The notes: generated by a model from the letters alone, not told the origin. Positions 24,922-35,156 are shown, counted from the first letter of the stretch. The stretch: DNA of 64,000 nt from Planobispora rosea (GCF_014648175.1 NZ_BMQP01000024.1:1-64000), one strand, 5' to 3'. Program-made: numbers and translations.

Positions 24922-26204
24922 CGACTCTCACCCCGGTCCTCACCGCGAACTGGGACCGGCCCGACTCCTTCACCCTGAACGGCTACGGGGAGTACAAGGC
25001 TGCCAAGAAGGCGCTGGGCATGGACCAGGACGCCGTCATCCAGGCGGTCAAGGACTCCGGCCTGCGCGGTCGCGGCGGCGCGGGCTTCCCCACCGGCATG
25101 AAGTGGGGCTTCATCCCGCAGGGCGACGGCAAGCCGCACTACCTGGTGGTCAACGCCGACGAGTCCGAGCCGGGCACGTGCAAGGACATCCCGCTGATGA
25201 TGGCCAACCCGCACTCGCTGGTGGAAGGCGTGATCATCACGTCCTACGCCATCCGGGCGAACCAGGCCTTCATCTACGTGCGCGGCGAGGTCCTGCACGT
25301 CATCCGCCGCCTGCACGCGGCGGTCCGCGAGGCCTACGAGGCCGGCTATCTCGGCAAGGACATCTTCGGCAGCGGCTACGACCTGGAGCTGGTCGTGCAC
25401 GCGGGCGCGGGCGCCTACATCTGCGGAGAGGAGACGGCTCTCCTCGACTCGCTGGAGGGTTATCGCGGCCAACCCCGTCTCAAGCCTCCGTTCCCGGCGG
25501 TGGCGGGCCTCTACGCCTGCCCCACTGTGATCAACAACGTCGAGTCGATCGCCAGTGTTCCCTCGATCATCGCCAACGGGGCCGACTGGTTCGCGGGCAT
25601 GGGCACGGAGAAGTCGACCGGGTTCGGCATCTTCTCGCTCTCCGGCCACGTCACCCGTCCCGGCCAGTACGAGGCTCCGCTCGGCATCACGCTGCGCGAA
25701 CTCCTCGACATGGCGGGCGGCATCCGCGCGGGCCACCGGCTGAAGTTCTGGACCCCCGGAGGGTCGAGCACGCCGATCTTCACCGACGAGCACCTGGACG
25801 TGCCGCTCGACTTCGAGTCGGTCGGCGCGAAGGGGTCCATGCTCGGCACCCGGGCTCTGCAGATCTTCGACGAGACGACCTGCGTGGTGCGCGCGGTGAT
25901 GCGCTGGACCGAGTTCTACGCGCACGAGTCCTGCGGCAAGTGCACTCCCTGCCGGGAGGGCACCTACTGGCTCAAGCAGGTGCTCATCAGGCTGGAGAAG
26001 GGCCAGGGCACCGAGGACGACCTGACCACGATCACCGACATCGCCGACAACATCCTGGGCCGCTCCTTCTGCGCCCTGGGCGACGGCGCCACCAGCCCCA
26101 TCCACTCGTCGGTGAAGTACTTCCGCGACGAGTACCTCAAGCACTTCGAGATCGGCGGCTGCCCGTTCGATCACGCTCCGTCCACGGTGTGGGGGAACGC
26201 ATGA
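24918..26204 (+). CDS. nuoF: NADH-quinone oxidoreductase subunit F
   Basis: A 428-residue NADH-oxidising subunit. The FMN/NADH motif GRGGAGFPTGMKW, the second nucleotide motif GAGAYICGEETALL and the [4Fe-4S] N3 ligands in ESCGKCTPCREG plus a later cysteine (SFCALGDGA) are intact. The ATG at 24918 overlaps the nuoE stop (ATGA); an in-frame ATG at 24900 inside nuoE is less likely. Confidence 0.97.
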   Translation: MTTLTPVLTANWDRPDSFTLNGYGEYKAAKKALGMDQDAVIQAVKDSGLRGRGGAGFPTGMKWGFIPQGDGKPHYLVVNADESEPGTCKDIPLMMANPHSLVEGVIITSYAIRANQAFIYVRGEVLHVIRRLHAAVREAYEAGYLGKDIFGSGYDLELVVHAGAGAYICGEETALLDSLEGYRGQPRLKPPFPAVAGLYACPTVINNVESIASVPSIIANGADWFAGMGTEKSTGFGIFSLSGHVTRPGQYEAPLGITLRELLDMAGGIRAGHRLKFWTPGGSSTPIFTDEHLDVPLDFESVGAKGSMLGTRALQIFDETTCVVRAVMRWTEFYAHESCGKCTPCREGTYWLKQVLIRLEKGQGTEDDLTTITDIADNILGRSFCALGDGATSPIHSSVKYFRDEYLKHFEIGGCPFDHAPSTVWGNA

Positions 26205-28624
26205 CGGTTGAAGCGACCACCCCGGCGCAGGCGCCGGTGGACCTGGTGACCCTCACCATCGACGGGTTCCAGGTGAGCGTCCCCAAGGGGACCCTGATCA
26301 TCCGGGCGGCGGAGCTGCTCGGCATCCAGATCCCGCGCTTCTGCGACCACCCGCTGCTGGATCCGGCCGCCAACTGCCGCCAGTGCCTGGTGGAGATCCC
26401 GGACGCGGGCAACGGCCGCGGCTTCCCGAAGCCGCAGCCCTCCTGCGCCATCGAGGTGGCCCCCGGCATGGTGGTGCAGACGCAGCTCACCTCCCCGGTC
26501 GCGGAGAAGGCGCAGCGCGGTGTCATGGAGCTGCTGCTCATGAACCACCCGCTCGACTGCCCGGTCTGCGACAAGGGCGGTGAGTGCCCGCTGCAGAACC
26601 AGGCCATGTCCAACGGCCAGGGCGAGAGCCGCTTCCAGGAGAAGAAGCGCGTCTTCGCCAAGCCGGTCCCGCTCTCCACCCAGGTGCTGCTGGACCGCGA
26701 GCGCTGCGTGCAGTGCGCGCGCTGCCTGCGCTTCGCCGACGAGATCGCCGGCGACCCGCTCATCGAGTTCTTCGAGCGCGGGGCCAAGGAGCAGGTCGGC
26801 ACCGCCGACGGCGCGCCGTTCGAGTCCTACTACTCGGGCAACACCATCCAGATCTGCCCGGTGGGCGCGCTGACCGGCGCCGCCTACCGGTTCCAGGCCC
26901 GCCCGTTCGACCTGGTCTCCACGCCGTCCGCCTGCGAGCACTGCGCCAGCGGCTGCTCCCTGCGCACCGACCACCGCCGCGGCCGGGTCACCCGCCGCCT
27001 GGCCGGGGACGACCCCGAGGTCAACGAGGAGTGGAACTGCGACAAGGGGCGCTGGGCCTTCACCTACGCCACCCAGCCCGACCGGCTGAAGACCCCGCTC
27101 ATCCGTGACGAGGAGGGCCGCCTGGTCCCGGCCTCCTGGCCCGAGGCGCTCGCGGTCGCAGCCAGGGGCCTGGCGGCGGCCCGCGGGCGCGCGGGCGTGC
27201 TGGTCGGCGGCCGGGTCACCGTCGAGGAGGCGTACGGCTACGCCAAGTTCGCCCGGATCGCCCTGGCGACCAACGACGTCGACTTCCGGTCCCGGCCCCA
27301 CTCCGCGGAGGAGACGCAGTTCCTCGCGCACGCCGTCGCGGGCAGGGGCATCGAGGTCCGCTACCGCGACCTGGAGGCGGCCCCGGCGGTGTTCCTGGTG
27401 GGCTTCGAGCCCGAGGAGGAGTCGCCGATCGTCTTCCTCCGGCTGCGCAAGGCGTGGCGGAAGAAGGGGCTGAAGGTCTTCTCGGTCGCGCCGTTCACCA
27501 CCCTTTCCCTGGCCAAGATGGGCGGCACGCTCATCCCGGCGGCGCCCGGCGCCGAGGCCGAGGTCCTGGAGGACCTGATCTCCGGCGGCTCTCCGGCCGC
27601 CGAGGCGGTCAGGCAGTCCGGCGCGATCATCCTCGCCGGTGAGCGGCTCGCCACCTCCCCGGGCGCGCTGTCCGCGCTGGTCAAGCTGGTCGAGGCGAGC
27701 GGCGCCCGGTTCGCCTGGGTCCCGCGCCGCGCCGGCGAGCGCGGCGCCGTCGAGGCCGGGGCGCTTCCGAACCTCCTGCCGATCGGCCGTCCGGTCGCCG
27801 ACGAGGCCGCCCGCGCCGAGGTGGCCCGGGCGTGGAACGTCGCCTCGCTCCCGGAGACCCCGGGCCGCGACACCTCCGCCATCCTGGCGGCGGCGCTGCA
27901 CGAGGACGTCGACGCCCTCCTCGTCGCCGGTGTCGACCCCTACGACCTGCCCGACCCCCAGGCCGCCCTGGAAGCCCTGGAGAACACTCCGTTCATCGTC
28001 AGCCTGGAGCAGCGCGCCAGCGCGGTCACCGACCGCGCCGACGTGGTGCTGCCGGTCGCCGCGGCGTCGGAGAAGTCGGGCACGTTCGTCAACTGGGAGG
28101 GCCGCGGCCGTACCTTCGAGGCGGCCCTGGGCGTCCCCGGCGTGATGAGCGACCTGCGGGTGATCTCCTCGATCGCCGACCACATGGACGTGCACCTGGG
28201 TCTGCCGGACCCGGCCGCCGCCCGCCGCGAGCTCGGCTCGATCGGCGCGTGGCGGGGCGCCAGGGTCGAAGCTCCCCGCGTGACCTTCCGGCAGGGCACC
28301 GCGCCGCAGGCCGGTGAGGCCCTCCTCGCCACCTGGCACCAGCTGCTCGACGACGGCCGCCTGCAGGCGGGCGAGCCGTACCTCGCGGGCACCGCGCGCG
28401 CGGCCGAGGCGCTGCTGTCCCCGGCCACCGCGGCCGAGGCGGGGGTCGCCGACGGCGACAAGATCACCATCACCGCCGCGCGGGGCTCGCTGAGCCTGCC
28501 GGTGCGCATCGCCGACCTGCCCGACCGGGTGGTGTGGCTGCCGGCCAACTCCGGCGGCTGCTCGGTGACCCGCGACCTGCGCGCCGCCGCCGGTGACCTC
28601 GTCAAGATCGGGAGCGCCTCATGA
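26201..28624 (+). CDS. nuoG: NADH-quinone oxidoreductase subunit G
   Basis: An 807-residue iron-sulfur subunit. A ferredoxin-like N-terminal domain carries the [2Fe-2S] ligands (FCDHPLLDPAANCRQCLVE), followed by C(x)nCPVCDKGGECPLQ, a [4Fe-4S] site (CVQCARCLRF) and CEHCASGC. The C-terminal 500 residues are a molybdopterin oxidoreductase-like fold without a cofactor role. It starts with ATGA overlap from nuoF and ends with a four-base overlap with nuoH. Confidence 0.96.
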   Translation: MTVEATTPAQAPVDLVTLTIDGFQVSVPKGTLIIRAAELLGIQIPRFCDHPLLDPAANCRQCLVEIPDAGNGRGFPKPQPSCAIEVAPGMVVQTQLTSPVAEKAQRGVMELLLMNHPLDCPVCDKGGECPLQNQAMSNGQGESRFQEKKRVFAKPVPLSTQVLLDRERCVQCARCLRFADEIAGDPLIEFFERGAKEQVGTADGAPFESYYSGNTIQICPVGALTGAAYRFQARPFDLVSTPSACEHCASGCSLRTDHRRGRVTRRLAGDDPEVNEEWNCDKGRWAFTYATQPDRLKTPLIRDEEGRLVPASWPEALAVAARGLAAARGRAGVLVGGRVTVEEAYGYAKFARIALATNDVDFRSRPHSAEETQFLAHAVAGRGIEVRYRDLEAAPAVFLVGFEPEEESPIVFLRLRKAWRKKGLKVFSVAPFTTLSLAKMGGTLIPAAPGAEAEVLEDLISGGSPAAEAVRQSGAIILAGERLATSPGALSALVKLVEASGARFAWVPRRAGERGAVEAGALPNLLPIGRPVADEAARAEVARAWNVASLPETPGRDTSAILAAALHEDVDALLVAGVDPYDLPDPQAALEALENTPFIVSLEQRASAVTDRADVVLPVAAASEKSGTFVNWEGRGRTFEAALGVPGVMSDLRVISSIADHMDVHLGLPDPAAARRELGSIGAWRGARVEAPRVTFRQGTAPQAGEALLATWHQLLDDGRLQAGEPYLAGTARAAEALLSPATAAEAGVADGDKITITAARGSLSLPVRIADLPDRVVWLPANSGGCSVTRDLRAAAGDLVKIGSAS

Positions 28625-29985
28625 GCCTCATGAGCATGACCCTGCTCGCGGCCCCGGCCGCTGATCCGACCCTGGACGACTTCGGGAACGACCCGATCGG
28701 GATCGTGATCCTCAAGTCCGTCGTCATCTTCGTCGTCCTGATGCTGGGCGTCCTGTTCGGCGTGTGGTTCGAGCGCAAGCTCATCTCCCGCATGCAGAAC
28801 CGGTACGGCCCCAACCGGGCCGGAAAGTTCGGCCTGCTCCAGTCGGTGGCCGACGGCCTGAAGATGGGTCTGAAGGAAGACCTGATGCCGCGGACCGTGG
28901 ACAAGGTGATCTACTTCATCGCCCCGGTCGTGCTCGCGGTCCCCGCCTTCCTGGCCTTCTCGGTGATCCCGATGGGACCGAAGGTCAACATGTTCGGCGT
29001 CGAGACGCCGCTGCAGCTGACCGACCTGCCGGTCGCGGTGCTGCTGGTGCTGGCGATGGCCTCCATCGGCGTCTACGGCATCGTGCTGGCCGGGTGGGGC
29101 TCCCGCTCGCCGTACGCGATGCTGGGCGGTCTGCGCGCCAGCGCGCAGGTGGTCTCCTACGAGATCGCGATGGGCCTGTCGTTCGTGGGCGTGTTCCTGT
29201 TCGCGGGCACGCTGTCCACCTCGGGTATCGTCGCCGCGCAGGCGAACGGCGGCTCGTTCGCGCTGGGCGGCGTGGACATCCCGCTGCCCTCCTGGTACAT
29301 GATCCTGCTGATCCCGTCCTTCGCGATCTACGTCATCACGATGCTGGGCGAGACCAACCGGGTCCCCTTCGACCTGCCCGAGGGCGAGGGCGAGCTGGTC
29401 GGCGGCTTCCAGACCGAGTACTCCAACTCGCTGAAGTTCGCGGTCATCATGCTCGCCGAGTACGTCAACGTCTTCGTCGTCTCGGCGGTGTCGATCACCC
29501 TGTTCATGGGCGGCTGGCGGGCCCCGTGGCCGATCTCCATGTGGGACGGGGCGAACACCGGCTACTGGCCGCTGCTGTGGTTCTTCCTGAAGATGGTGCT
29601 CGTCTTCGCCTTCTTCATCTGGGCCCGCGCCTCGCTGCCGCGCGTCCGCTACGACCAGCTCATGGCCCTCGGCTGGAAGATCCTGATCCCGCTCAACCTG
29701 GCCTGGATCCTGCTGGTCGCCACCATGCGCGCCATGCGGCTGGACAACGTCGACCGGACCCTCGTCCTGGTCCTGGGGGCCGTCATCCTCGCCGGCGCCC
29801 TGGCGATCTGGCTGCGCTTCGACACCACTCTGCAGCGGCGCAGAGAGGCCAAGGCCGCGCAGGTCGACGCCGAGTTCGAGCAGCTCCAGGCCGAACCGAC
29901 CGCCGGCGGCTTCCCGGTGCCGCCACTCGACCTGCCGCACTACCACGGGGTGGCGCGCAAGGAGGTTCCCAGTGGGACTAACTGA
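28621..29985 (+). CDS. nuoH: NADH-quinone oxidoreductase subunit H
   Basis: A 454-residue membrane subunit with eight or nine helices, forming the quinone channel at the joint of the two arms. The loops ERKLISRMQNRYGPNRAGKFGLLQ and ETNRVPFDLPEGEGELVGGFQTEY are the family signatures. A cytosolic tail of about 55 residues follows the last helix, as in other actinobacteria. It overlaps nuoI by 14 bases. Confidence 0.96.
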   Translation: MSLMSMTLLAAPAADPTLDDFGNDPIGIVILKSVVIFVVLMLGVLFGVWFERKLISRMQNRYGPNRAGKFGLLQSVADGLKMGLKEDLMPRTVDKVIYFIAPVVLAVPAFLAFSVIPMGPKVNMFGVETPLQLTDLPVAVLLVLAMASIGVYGIVLAGWGSRSPYAMLGGLRASAQVVSYEIAMGLSFVGVFLFAGTLSTSGIVAAQANGGSFALGGVDIPLPSWYMILLIPSFAIYVITMLGETNRVPFDLPEGEGELVGGFQTEYSNSLKFAVIMLAEYVNVFVVSAVSITLFMGGWRAPWPISMWDGANTGYWPLLWFFLKMVLVFAFFIWARASLPRVRYDQLMALGWKILIPLNLAWILLVATMRAMRLDNVDRTLVLVLGAVILAGALAIWLRFDTTLQRRREAKAAQVDAEFEQLQAEPTAGGFPVPPLDLPHYHGVARKEVPSGTN

Positions 29986-30487
29986 TTGGCTCAACCCCGT
30001 CAAGGGGTTCGGCGTGACCTTCCACACGATGTTCAAGAAGGTCGAGACGGTCAACTACCCCGAGGAGAAGCGGCCCACGGCCCCGCGTTTCCACGGCCGG
30101 CACCAGCTCAACCGCTGGCCCGACGGCCTGGAGAAGTGCGTCGGCTGCGAGCTGTGCGCCTGGGCGTGCCCGGCCGACGCGATCTACGTGGAGGGCGCGG
30201 ACAACACCGAGACGGAGCGCTACTCCCCGGGTGAGCGCTACGGGCGCACCTACCAGATCAACTATCTGCGGTGCATCCTGTGCGGCCTGTGCATCGAGGC
30301 CTGCCCGACGCGCGCGCTGACCATGACCAACGAATACGAGCTCGCCGACTCGACTCGTGAGAGCCTCATCTACACCAAGGAGATGCTCCTCGCGCCGCTC
30401 GGCCCCGGCATGGAGGCCCCACCCCACGCGATGCGGCTCGGTGAGACCGAAGAGGACTACTACCGGCTGGGACGCAACAATGGGTGA
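29972..30487 (+). CDS. nuoI: NADH-quinone oxidoreductase subunit I
   Basis: A 171-residue ferredoxin-type subunit carrying clusters N6a and N6b. The two 4Fe-4S motifs are CVGCELCAWACPADAI and CILCGLCIEACPTRAL. A short amphipathic N-terminus attaches it to NuoH. It begins inside nuoH and ends inside the first codons of nuoJ. Confidence 0.97.
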   Translation: MGLTDWLNPVKGFGVTFHTMFKKVETVNYPEEKRPTAPRFHGRHQLNRWPDGLEKCVGCELCAWACPADAIYVEGADNTETERYSPGERYGRTYQINYLRCILCGLCIEACPTRALTMTNEYELADSTRESLIYTKEMLLAPLGPGMEAPPHAMRLGETEEDYYRLGRNNG

Positions 30488-31385
30488 GACCATCACGTTC
30501 TGGGTGCTGGCGGTCGTTTCCGTGGCCGCGGCGCTCGGACTCGTCTTCAGCCGCAAGGCGGTCTACTCCGCGCTCATGCTGGGCGTGGTCATGCTCTCCC
30601 TGGCCGTGCTCTACGCGGTCCAGGACGCGCCCTTCCTCGCCGCGGTGCAGATCATCGTCTACACCGGCGCCGTCATGATGCTCTTCCTGTTCGTGCTCAT
30701 GCTCGTCGGCGTGGACTCCGCGGACTCCCTGGTGGAGACGATCAGGGGGCAGCGCTTCTGGGCGATCGTGGCGGGCCTCGGCTTCGCGGTTCTGCTGGCC
30801 CTGGCCATCGGCAACGTGGCCTTCAGCCCGGCGGCGGGCCTGGGCCGGGTGGTGAGCGGCCGGGACGGCAACGTCCCCGCGCTGGCCGCGGAGATCTTCA
30901 CCCGGCACGTGTTCGCCTTCGAGGTCACCTCGGCCCTGCTGATCACCGCGGCGCTGGGCGCGATGGTGCTGGCCCACCGCGAGCGGGTCCGGCCCAAGGC
31001 CACCCAGCGGGACCTGGCCCGCACCCGCTTCGCCGGCCCGCAGCCCTCGCCGCTGCCCGGCCCGGGTACCTACGCCCTGCACAACGCCATCGACATGCCG
31101 GCCCTGCTGCCGGACGGCTCGGTCGCCGCCACCTCCATCAACCGGGTGCTCGCCCGGCACGAGATGGAGGAGGGCTACGCGCCGACCGACCCGGAGAAGG
31201 CCGCGCTCATCAAGCAGGTCCTGGAGAAGGACGCGGCCCGGGACGCCGAGCCGGTCGCGGGCGACACGCCCATCCAGGTGAAGGACGCGCTCCAGGACGA
31301 GGGCGAACTCCAGGGTGAGGGCGCGCCGCAGGCCGGGGTCGCATCCGGCAAGGAGAACGCGCCTCAGGAGGAGGACGGCAAGTGA
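30480..31385 (+). CDS. nuoJ: NADH-quinone oxidoreductase subunit J
   Basis: A 301-residue membrane subunit with five helices in the first 165 residues (including YTGAVMMLFLFVLMLVG, the helix with the pi-bulge). The remaining ~135 residues form a hydrophilic tail ending in imperfect repeats (KDALQDEGELQGEGAPQ), much longer than the E. coli protein of about 180 residues. The ATG overlaps the nuoI end. Confidence 0.94.
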   Translation: MGETITFWVLAVVSVAAALGLVFSRKAVYSALMLGVVMLSLAVLYAVQDAPFLAAVQIIVYTGAVMMLFLFVLMLVGVDSADSLVETIRGQRFWAIVAGLGFAVLLALAIGNVAFSPAAGLGRVVSGRDGNVPALAAEIFTRHVFAFEVTSALLITAALGAMVLAHRERVRPKATQRDLARTRFAGPQPSPLPGPGTYALHNAIDMPALLPDGSVAATSINRVLARHEMEEGYAPTDPEKAALIKQVLEKDAARDAEPVAGDTPIQVKDALQDEGELQGEGAPQAGVASGKENAPQEEDGK

Positions 31386-31678
31386 CCACCCACTACCTGG
31401 TGCTCTCCGCGCTGCTGTTCGCGATCGGCGGTGCCGGCGTCCTGATCCGGCGCAACGCGATCGTGGTCTTCATGTGCGTGGAGCTCATGCTCAACGCCTG
31501 CAACCTGGCGTTCGTCACCTTCGCCCGGCAGCACGGCAACCTGGACGGCCAGCTCATCGCGTTCTTCGTGATGGTGGTGGCCGCTGCGGAGGTCGTGATC
31601 GGCCTCGCCATCATCGTGATGATCTTCCGAACCCGCAGGTCGGCGTCCGTGGACAACGCCAACCTGCTGAAGTACTAA
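31382..31678 (+). CDS. nuoK: NADH-quinone oxidoreductase subunit K
   Basis: A 98-residue three-helix subunit, MrpC-like, in the proton path. The conserved membrane glutamates are visible in FMCVELMLNACNL and VVAAAEVVIGLAI. The GTG start overlaps the nuoJ stop by four bases. Confidence 0.96.
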   Translation: MTTHYLVLSALLFAIGGAGVLIRRNAIVVFMCVELMLNACNLAFVTFARQHGNLDGQLIAFFVMVVAAAEVVIGLAIIVMIFRTRRSASVDNANLLKY

Positions 31679-31689
31679 AGGGGTGCCAG

Positions 31690-33600
31690 GTGCAATCTCC
31701 TGCTGAGATCGTCCCGCACTCCGGTGGGGTGATCGGCGTCTCCTGGCTGATGATCGCGCTGCCGCTGCTCGGCGCCGCGATCCTGCTGCTGGGCGGTCGC
31801 CGTACCAACAAGTGGGGGCACTTCCTCGGTGTCGCCATGTCGCTGGGCGCCTTCGTGGTGGCCGTGCTCTCCTTCATGGAGCTGCTCGGCCTGGACCCGG
31901 ACCAGCGCCGCCGGGGCTTCGAGCTGTTCGAGTTCATCCCCGGCATGGTGAACCTGGGGATGCTGATCGACCCGCTGTCGATCAGCTTCGCCCTGCTGAT
32001 CACGGGTGTCGGGTCCCTGATCCACATCTACTCGGTCGGCTACATGTCGCACGACCGCGACCGCCGCCGGTTCTTCGCCTACCTCAACCTGTTCGTCGCG
32101 GCCATGCTCCTGCTGGTCCTGTCGGACAACTACGTCGGCCTGTTCATCGGCTGGGAGGGCGTGGGTCTCGCGTCCTACCTGCTGATCGGCTTCTGGCAGC
32201 ACAAGCCCAGCGCGGCCACCGCCGCCCAGAAGGCGTTCATCGTCAACCGCGTCGGTGACTTCGGCCTGCTGATCGGCATCTTCACGATCTGGACGACGTT
32301 CGGCTCGCTGGCCTTCGGCGACCTCACCCACGAGGTGACGGGCCAGGCGTCGCAGGGCACGCTCACCGCGATCGGCCTGCTGCTCCTGCTCGGGGCCTGC
32401 GGCAAGTCCGCCCAGCTCCCGCTGCAGTCCTGGCTTCTGGACGCGATGGAGGGCCCGACCCCGGTCTCGGCCCTCATCCACGCCGCGACCATGGTCACCG
32501 CCGGTGTCTACCTGGTGGTCCGCTCCGGCGCCTTCTTCGAGGCCGCCCCGACCGCGCAGCTGGTCGTCACCATCGTCGGCGTCGCCACGCTGCTCGCCGG
32601 TGCGATCATCGGTTGCGCCAAGGACGACATCAAGAAGGGCCTGGCCGGTTCGACGATGTCGCAGATCGGCTACATGATGCTCGGCGCGGGCCTCGGCCCG
32701 GCGGGCTACGCCTTCGCGATCGGCCACCTGATCACGCACGGCTTCTTCAAGGCCAACATGTTCCTCGGCGCCGGCTCGGTCATGCACGCCATGAACGACG
32801 AGGTCGACATGCGCCGCTACGGCGCGCTGTTCCCGGTCATGAAGATCACCGCGGTCACCTTCATCGTCGGCTACCTCGCGATCATCGGCTTCCCGTTGCT
32901 CTCCGGTTACTACACCAAGGAGGGCATCATCGAGACGGCCATGCACCACAACGCGATCCTCGGCTGGCTCGCCGTGCTGGGTGCCGGTCTGACCGGCTTC
33001 TACATGTCGCGGATGGTCTTCATGACCTTCTTCGGCAAGAAGCGCTGGGCCGACGACGCGCACCCGCACGAGTCGCCCGCGGTGATGACCTGGCCGCTGA
33101 TCATCCTGGCGATCGGCTCGATCGGCCTGGGCGCCTTCCTGGTCCTGGGCAACCGGTTCATGACCTTCCTGAGCCCGGCGGTCGGCCTGCCCGCGGACGT
33201 GCCCGAGCCCCACGTCTTCGGTGTGGGCCCCGCGGCCCTGGCCACGCTCGCCCTGGTCGCCGCCGGCGCCGCCTTCGCCTGGTTCCGGTACGGCGCCGCC
33301 CAGGTGCCCGCCCTGGCTCCGCGCGGTTCCTTCCTCACCACCTTCGCCCGCCGCGACCTGTACGGCGACGCCCTGAACGAGGCGCTGCTCATGCGCCCCG
33401 GCCAGTGGCTGACCCGGATCGCGGTGTTCTTCGACAACCGCGGCGTCGACGGCCTCGTCAACGGGCTGGCCGCGGGCATCGGCGGAACCTCCGGGCGGCT
33501 GCGCCGCGTGCAGACCGGTTACGTCCGGTCGTACGCGCTGTCCATCCTCTTCGGTGCCGCCGCCGTCGTTGGCGCGCTGCTCTACGTAGGGAACATCTGA
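31690..33600 (+). CDS. nuoL: NADH-quinone oxidoreductase subunit L
   Basis: A 636-residue antiporter-like proton-pumping subunit. The helix-5 glutamate lies in FIGWEGVGLASYLLIGFW and the conserved lysine region in LLLGACGKSAQLPLQSWLLDAMEGPTPVSALIHAATMV. The long lateral helix and last helix form the C-terminus. The GTG at 31690 follows AAAGGGG by six bases. The stop overlaps the nuoM ATG (TGATG). Confidence 0.96.
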   Translation: MQSPAEIVPHSGGVIGVSWLMIALPLLGAAILLLGGRRTNKWGHFLGVAMSLGAFVVAVLSFMELLGLDPDQRRRGFELFEFIPGMVNLGMLIDPLSISFALLITGVGSLIHIYSVGYMSHDRDRRRFFAYLNLFVAAMLLLVLSDNYVGLFIGWEGVGLASYLLIGFWQHKPSAATAAQKAFIVNRVGDFGLLIGIFTIWTTFGSLAFGDLTHEVTGQASQGTLTAIGLLLLLGACGKSAQLPLQSWLLDAMEGPTPVSALIHAATMVTAGVYLVVRSGAFFEAAPTAQLVVTIVGVATLLAGAIIGCAKDDIKKGLAGSTMSQIGYMMLGAGLGPAGYAFAIGHLITHGFFKANMFLGAGSVMHAMNDEVDMRRYGALFPVMKITAVTFIVGYLAIIGFPLLSGYYTKEGIIETAMHHNAILGWLAVLGAGLTGFYMSRMVFMTFFGKKRWADDAHPHESPAVMTWPLIILAIGSIGLGAFLVLGNRFMTFLSPAVGLPADVPEPHVFGVGPAALATLALVAAGAAFAWFRYGAAQVPALAPRGSFLTTFARRDLYGDALNEALLMRPGQWLTRIAVFFDNRGVDGLVNGLAAGIGGTSGRLRRVQTGYVRSYALSILFGAAAVVGALLYVGNI

Positions 33601-35156
33601 TGCCCTGGCTCTCGATACTGATGGCCGTGCCCGTGCTGGGCGCGGTCGGGGTGGCGCTGCTGCCCAAGGGCAGTGACAAGCTCGCCAAGCAACTGGCCCT
33701 GGCGGTCTCGCTGGTGGTGCTGGCGCTGACCGTCGCGATGGCGGTCCAGTTCAGCCCCAACGGCAACCGCTTCCAGTTCGAGGAGAAGTACGCGTGGATC
33801 CCCAGCTTCGGGGTCCACTACGGCGTCGCCGTGGACGGCATCGCGCTCGTGCTGATCGCGCTCTCGGCGATCCTCGTGCCGATCGTCGTCCTGGCGTCCT
33901 GGCACGACGCCGAGGGGGCGACGCGGCTCGACCTCAAGAGCGAGGCCGTGCCGCCCAAGCGCTCCGCGAAGACCTACTTCGCGCTGCTGCTGGTGCTGGA
34001 GGCGATGATGATCGGCGTCTTCGCGGCGACCGACATCTTCCTCTTCTACGTCTTCTTCGAGGCCATGCTGATCCCGATGTACTTCATGATCGGGTCGTAC
34101 GGCGGCGTGCAGCGGTCCTACGCGGCCGTGAAGTTCCTGCTCTACTCGCTCTTCGGCGGCCTGCTCATGCTGGTCGCGGTGATCGCGCTCTACGTGGTCG
34201 CCGAGAAGAACACCTTCATGTTCCCCGAGCTGGTCGGGGCCATCCAGGACCCGACCACGCAGAAGTGGCTGTTCGCCGGCTTCTTCATCGCCTTCGCGAT
34301 CAAGGCCCCGCTCTGGCCGTTCCACACCTGGCTGCCCGACGCCGCCGCGCAGGCCCCGGCCGGCGCCGCGGTCCTGCTGGTGGGCGTGCTGGACAAGGTC
34401 GGCACGTACGGCATGCTCCGCTTCTGCCTGGAGCTGTTCCCGGACGCGTCGAAGTTCTTCACCCCGCTGGTGATCGTGCTCTCGGTGGTCGGCATCATCT
34501 ACGGCGCGATCGTGGCCATCGGCCAGACCGACATGAAGCGCCTGATCGCCTACACCTCGATCTCGCACTTCGGCTTCATCGCCATGGGCGTCTTCGCGAT
34601 GACCCAGAACGCCCAGTCGGGCGCCACGCTCTACATGGTCAACCACGGCTTCTCGACCGGCGCGCTGTTCCTGGTCGCCGGGTTCCTGATCTACCGCCGC
34701 GGTTCCGCCCAGATCGCCGACTACGGCGGCGTGCAGAGCGTCGCCCCGCTGCTGGCGGGCGCCTTCCTGATCGCCGGCCTGTCCGGCCTCTCGCTGCCCG
34801 GCCTGGCGCCGTTCGTCAGCGAGTTCATGGTCCTGATCGGCACCTACGAGCGCTACGCGGTCCCGGCGATCATCGGCGCGACCGGCGTGATCCTGGCGGC
34901 CATCTACATCCTGTGGATGTACAAGCGCACCATGAACGGCCCCACCGCCGAGCCGGTCAAGGGCTTCACCGACCTCAACGGCCGGGAGAAGTGGGTCGTG
35001 GCCCCGCTCATCGCAATGATCGTCGCGCTCGGGTTCTTCCCCAAGCCGCTGCTCGACGTGATCAACCCGGCGGTGGACCAGACACTGACCAACGCCCAGG
35101 TGACGGACAAGCAGCCCGTCTCCACCGTCGCTGAGAAGAAGGGGGCCGGCCAGTGA
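33600..35156 (+). CDS. nuoM: NADH-quinone oxidoreductase subunit M
   Basis: A 518-residue antiporter-like subunit with 14 helices. The key membrane glutamate lies in FYVFFEAMLIPMYFMIG and the lysine region in FAIKAPLWPFHTWLPDAAAQAP. Its ATG shares one base with the nuoL stop. The C-terminal tail is short and hydrophilic. Confidence 0.96.
   Translation: MPWLSILMAVPVLGAVGVALLPKGSDKLAKQLALAVSLVVLALTVAMAVQFSPNGNRFQFEEKYAWIPSFGVHYGVAVDGIALVLIALSAILVPIVVLASWHDAEGATRLDLKSEAVPPKRSAKTYFALLLVLEAMMIGVFAATDIFLFYVFFEAMLIPMYFMIGSYGGVQRSYAAVKFLLYSLFGGLLMLVAVIALYVVAEKNTFMFPELVGAIQDPTTQKWLFAGFFIAFAIKAPLWPFHTWLPDAAAQAPAGAAVLLVGVLDKVGTYGMLRFCLELFPDASKFFTPLVIVLSVVGIIYGAIVAIGQTDMKRLIAYTSISHFGFIAMGVFAMTQNAQSGATLYMVNHGFSTGALFLVAGFLIYRRGSAQIADYGGVQSVAPLLAGAFLIAGLSGLSLPGLAPFVSEFMVLIGTYERYAVPAIIGATGVILAAIYILWMYKRTMNGPTAEPVKGFTDLNGREKWVVAPLIAMIVALGFFPKPLLDVINPAVDQTLTNAQVTDKQPVSTVAEKKGAGQ

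Noticed and set aside
26171..30054. Long minus-strand frames opposite nuoG, nuoH and nuoI
   Set aside because: The sense genes carry all complex I motifs; the antisense frames have low-complexity charged composition only.
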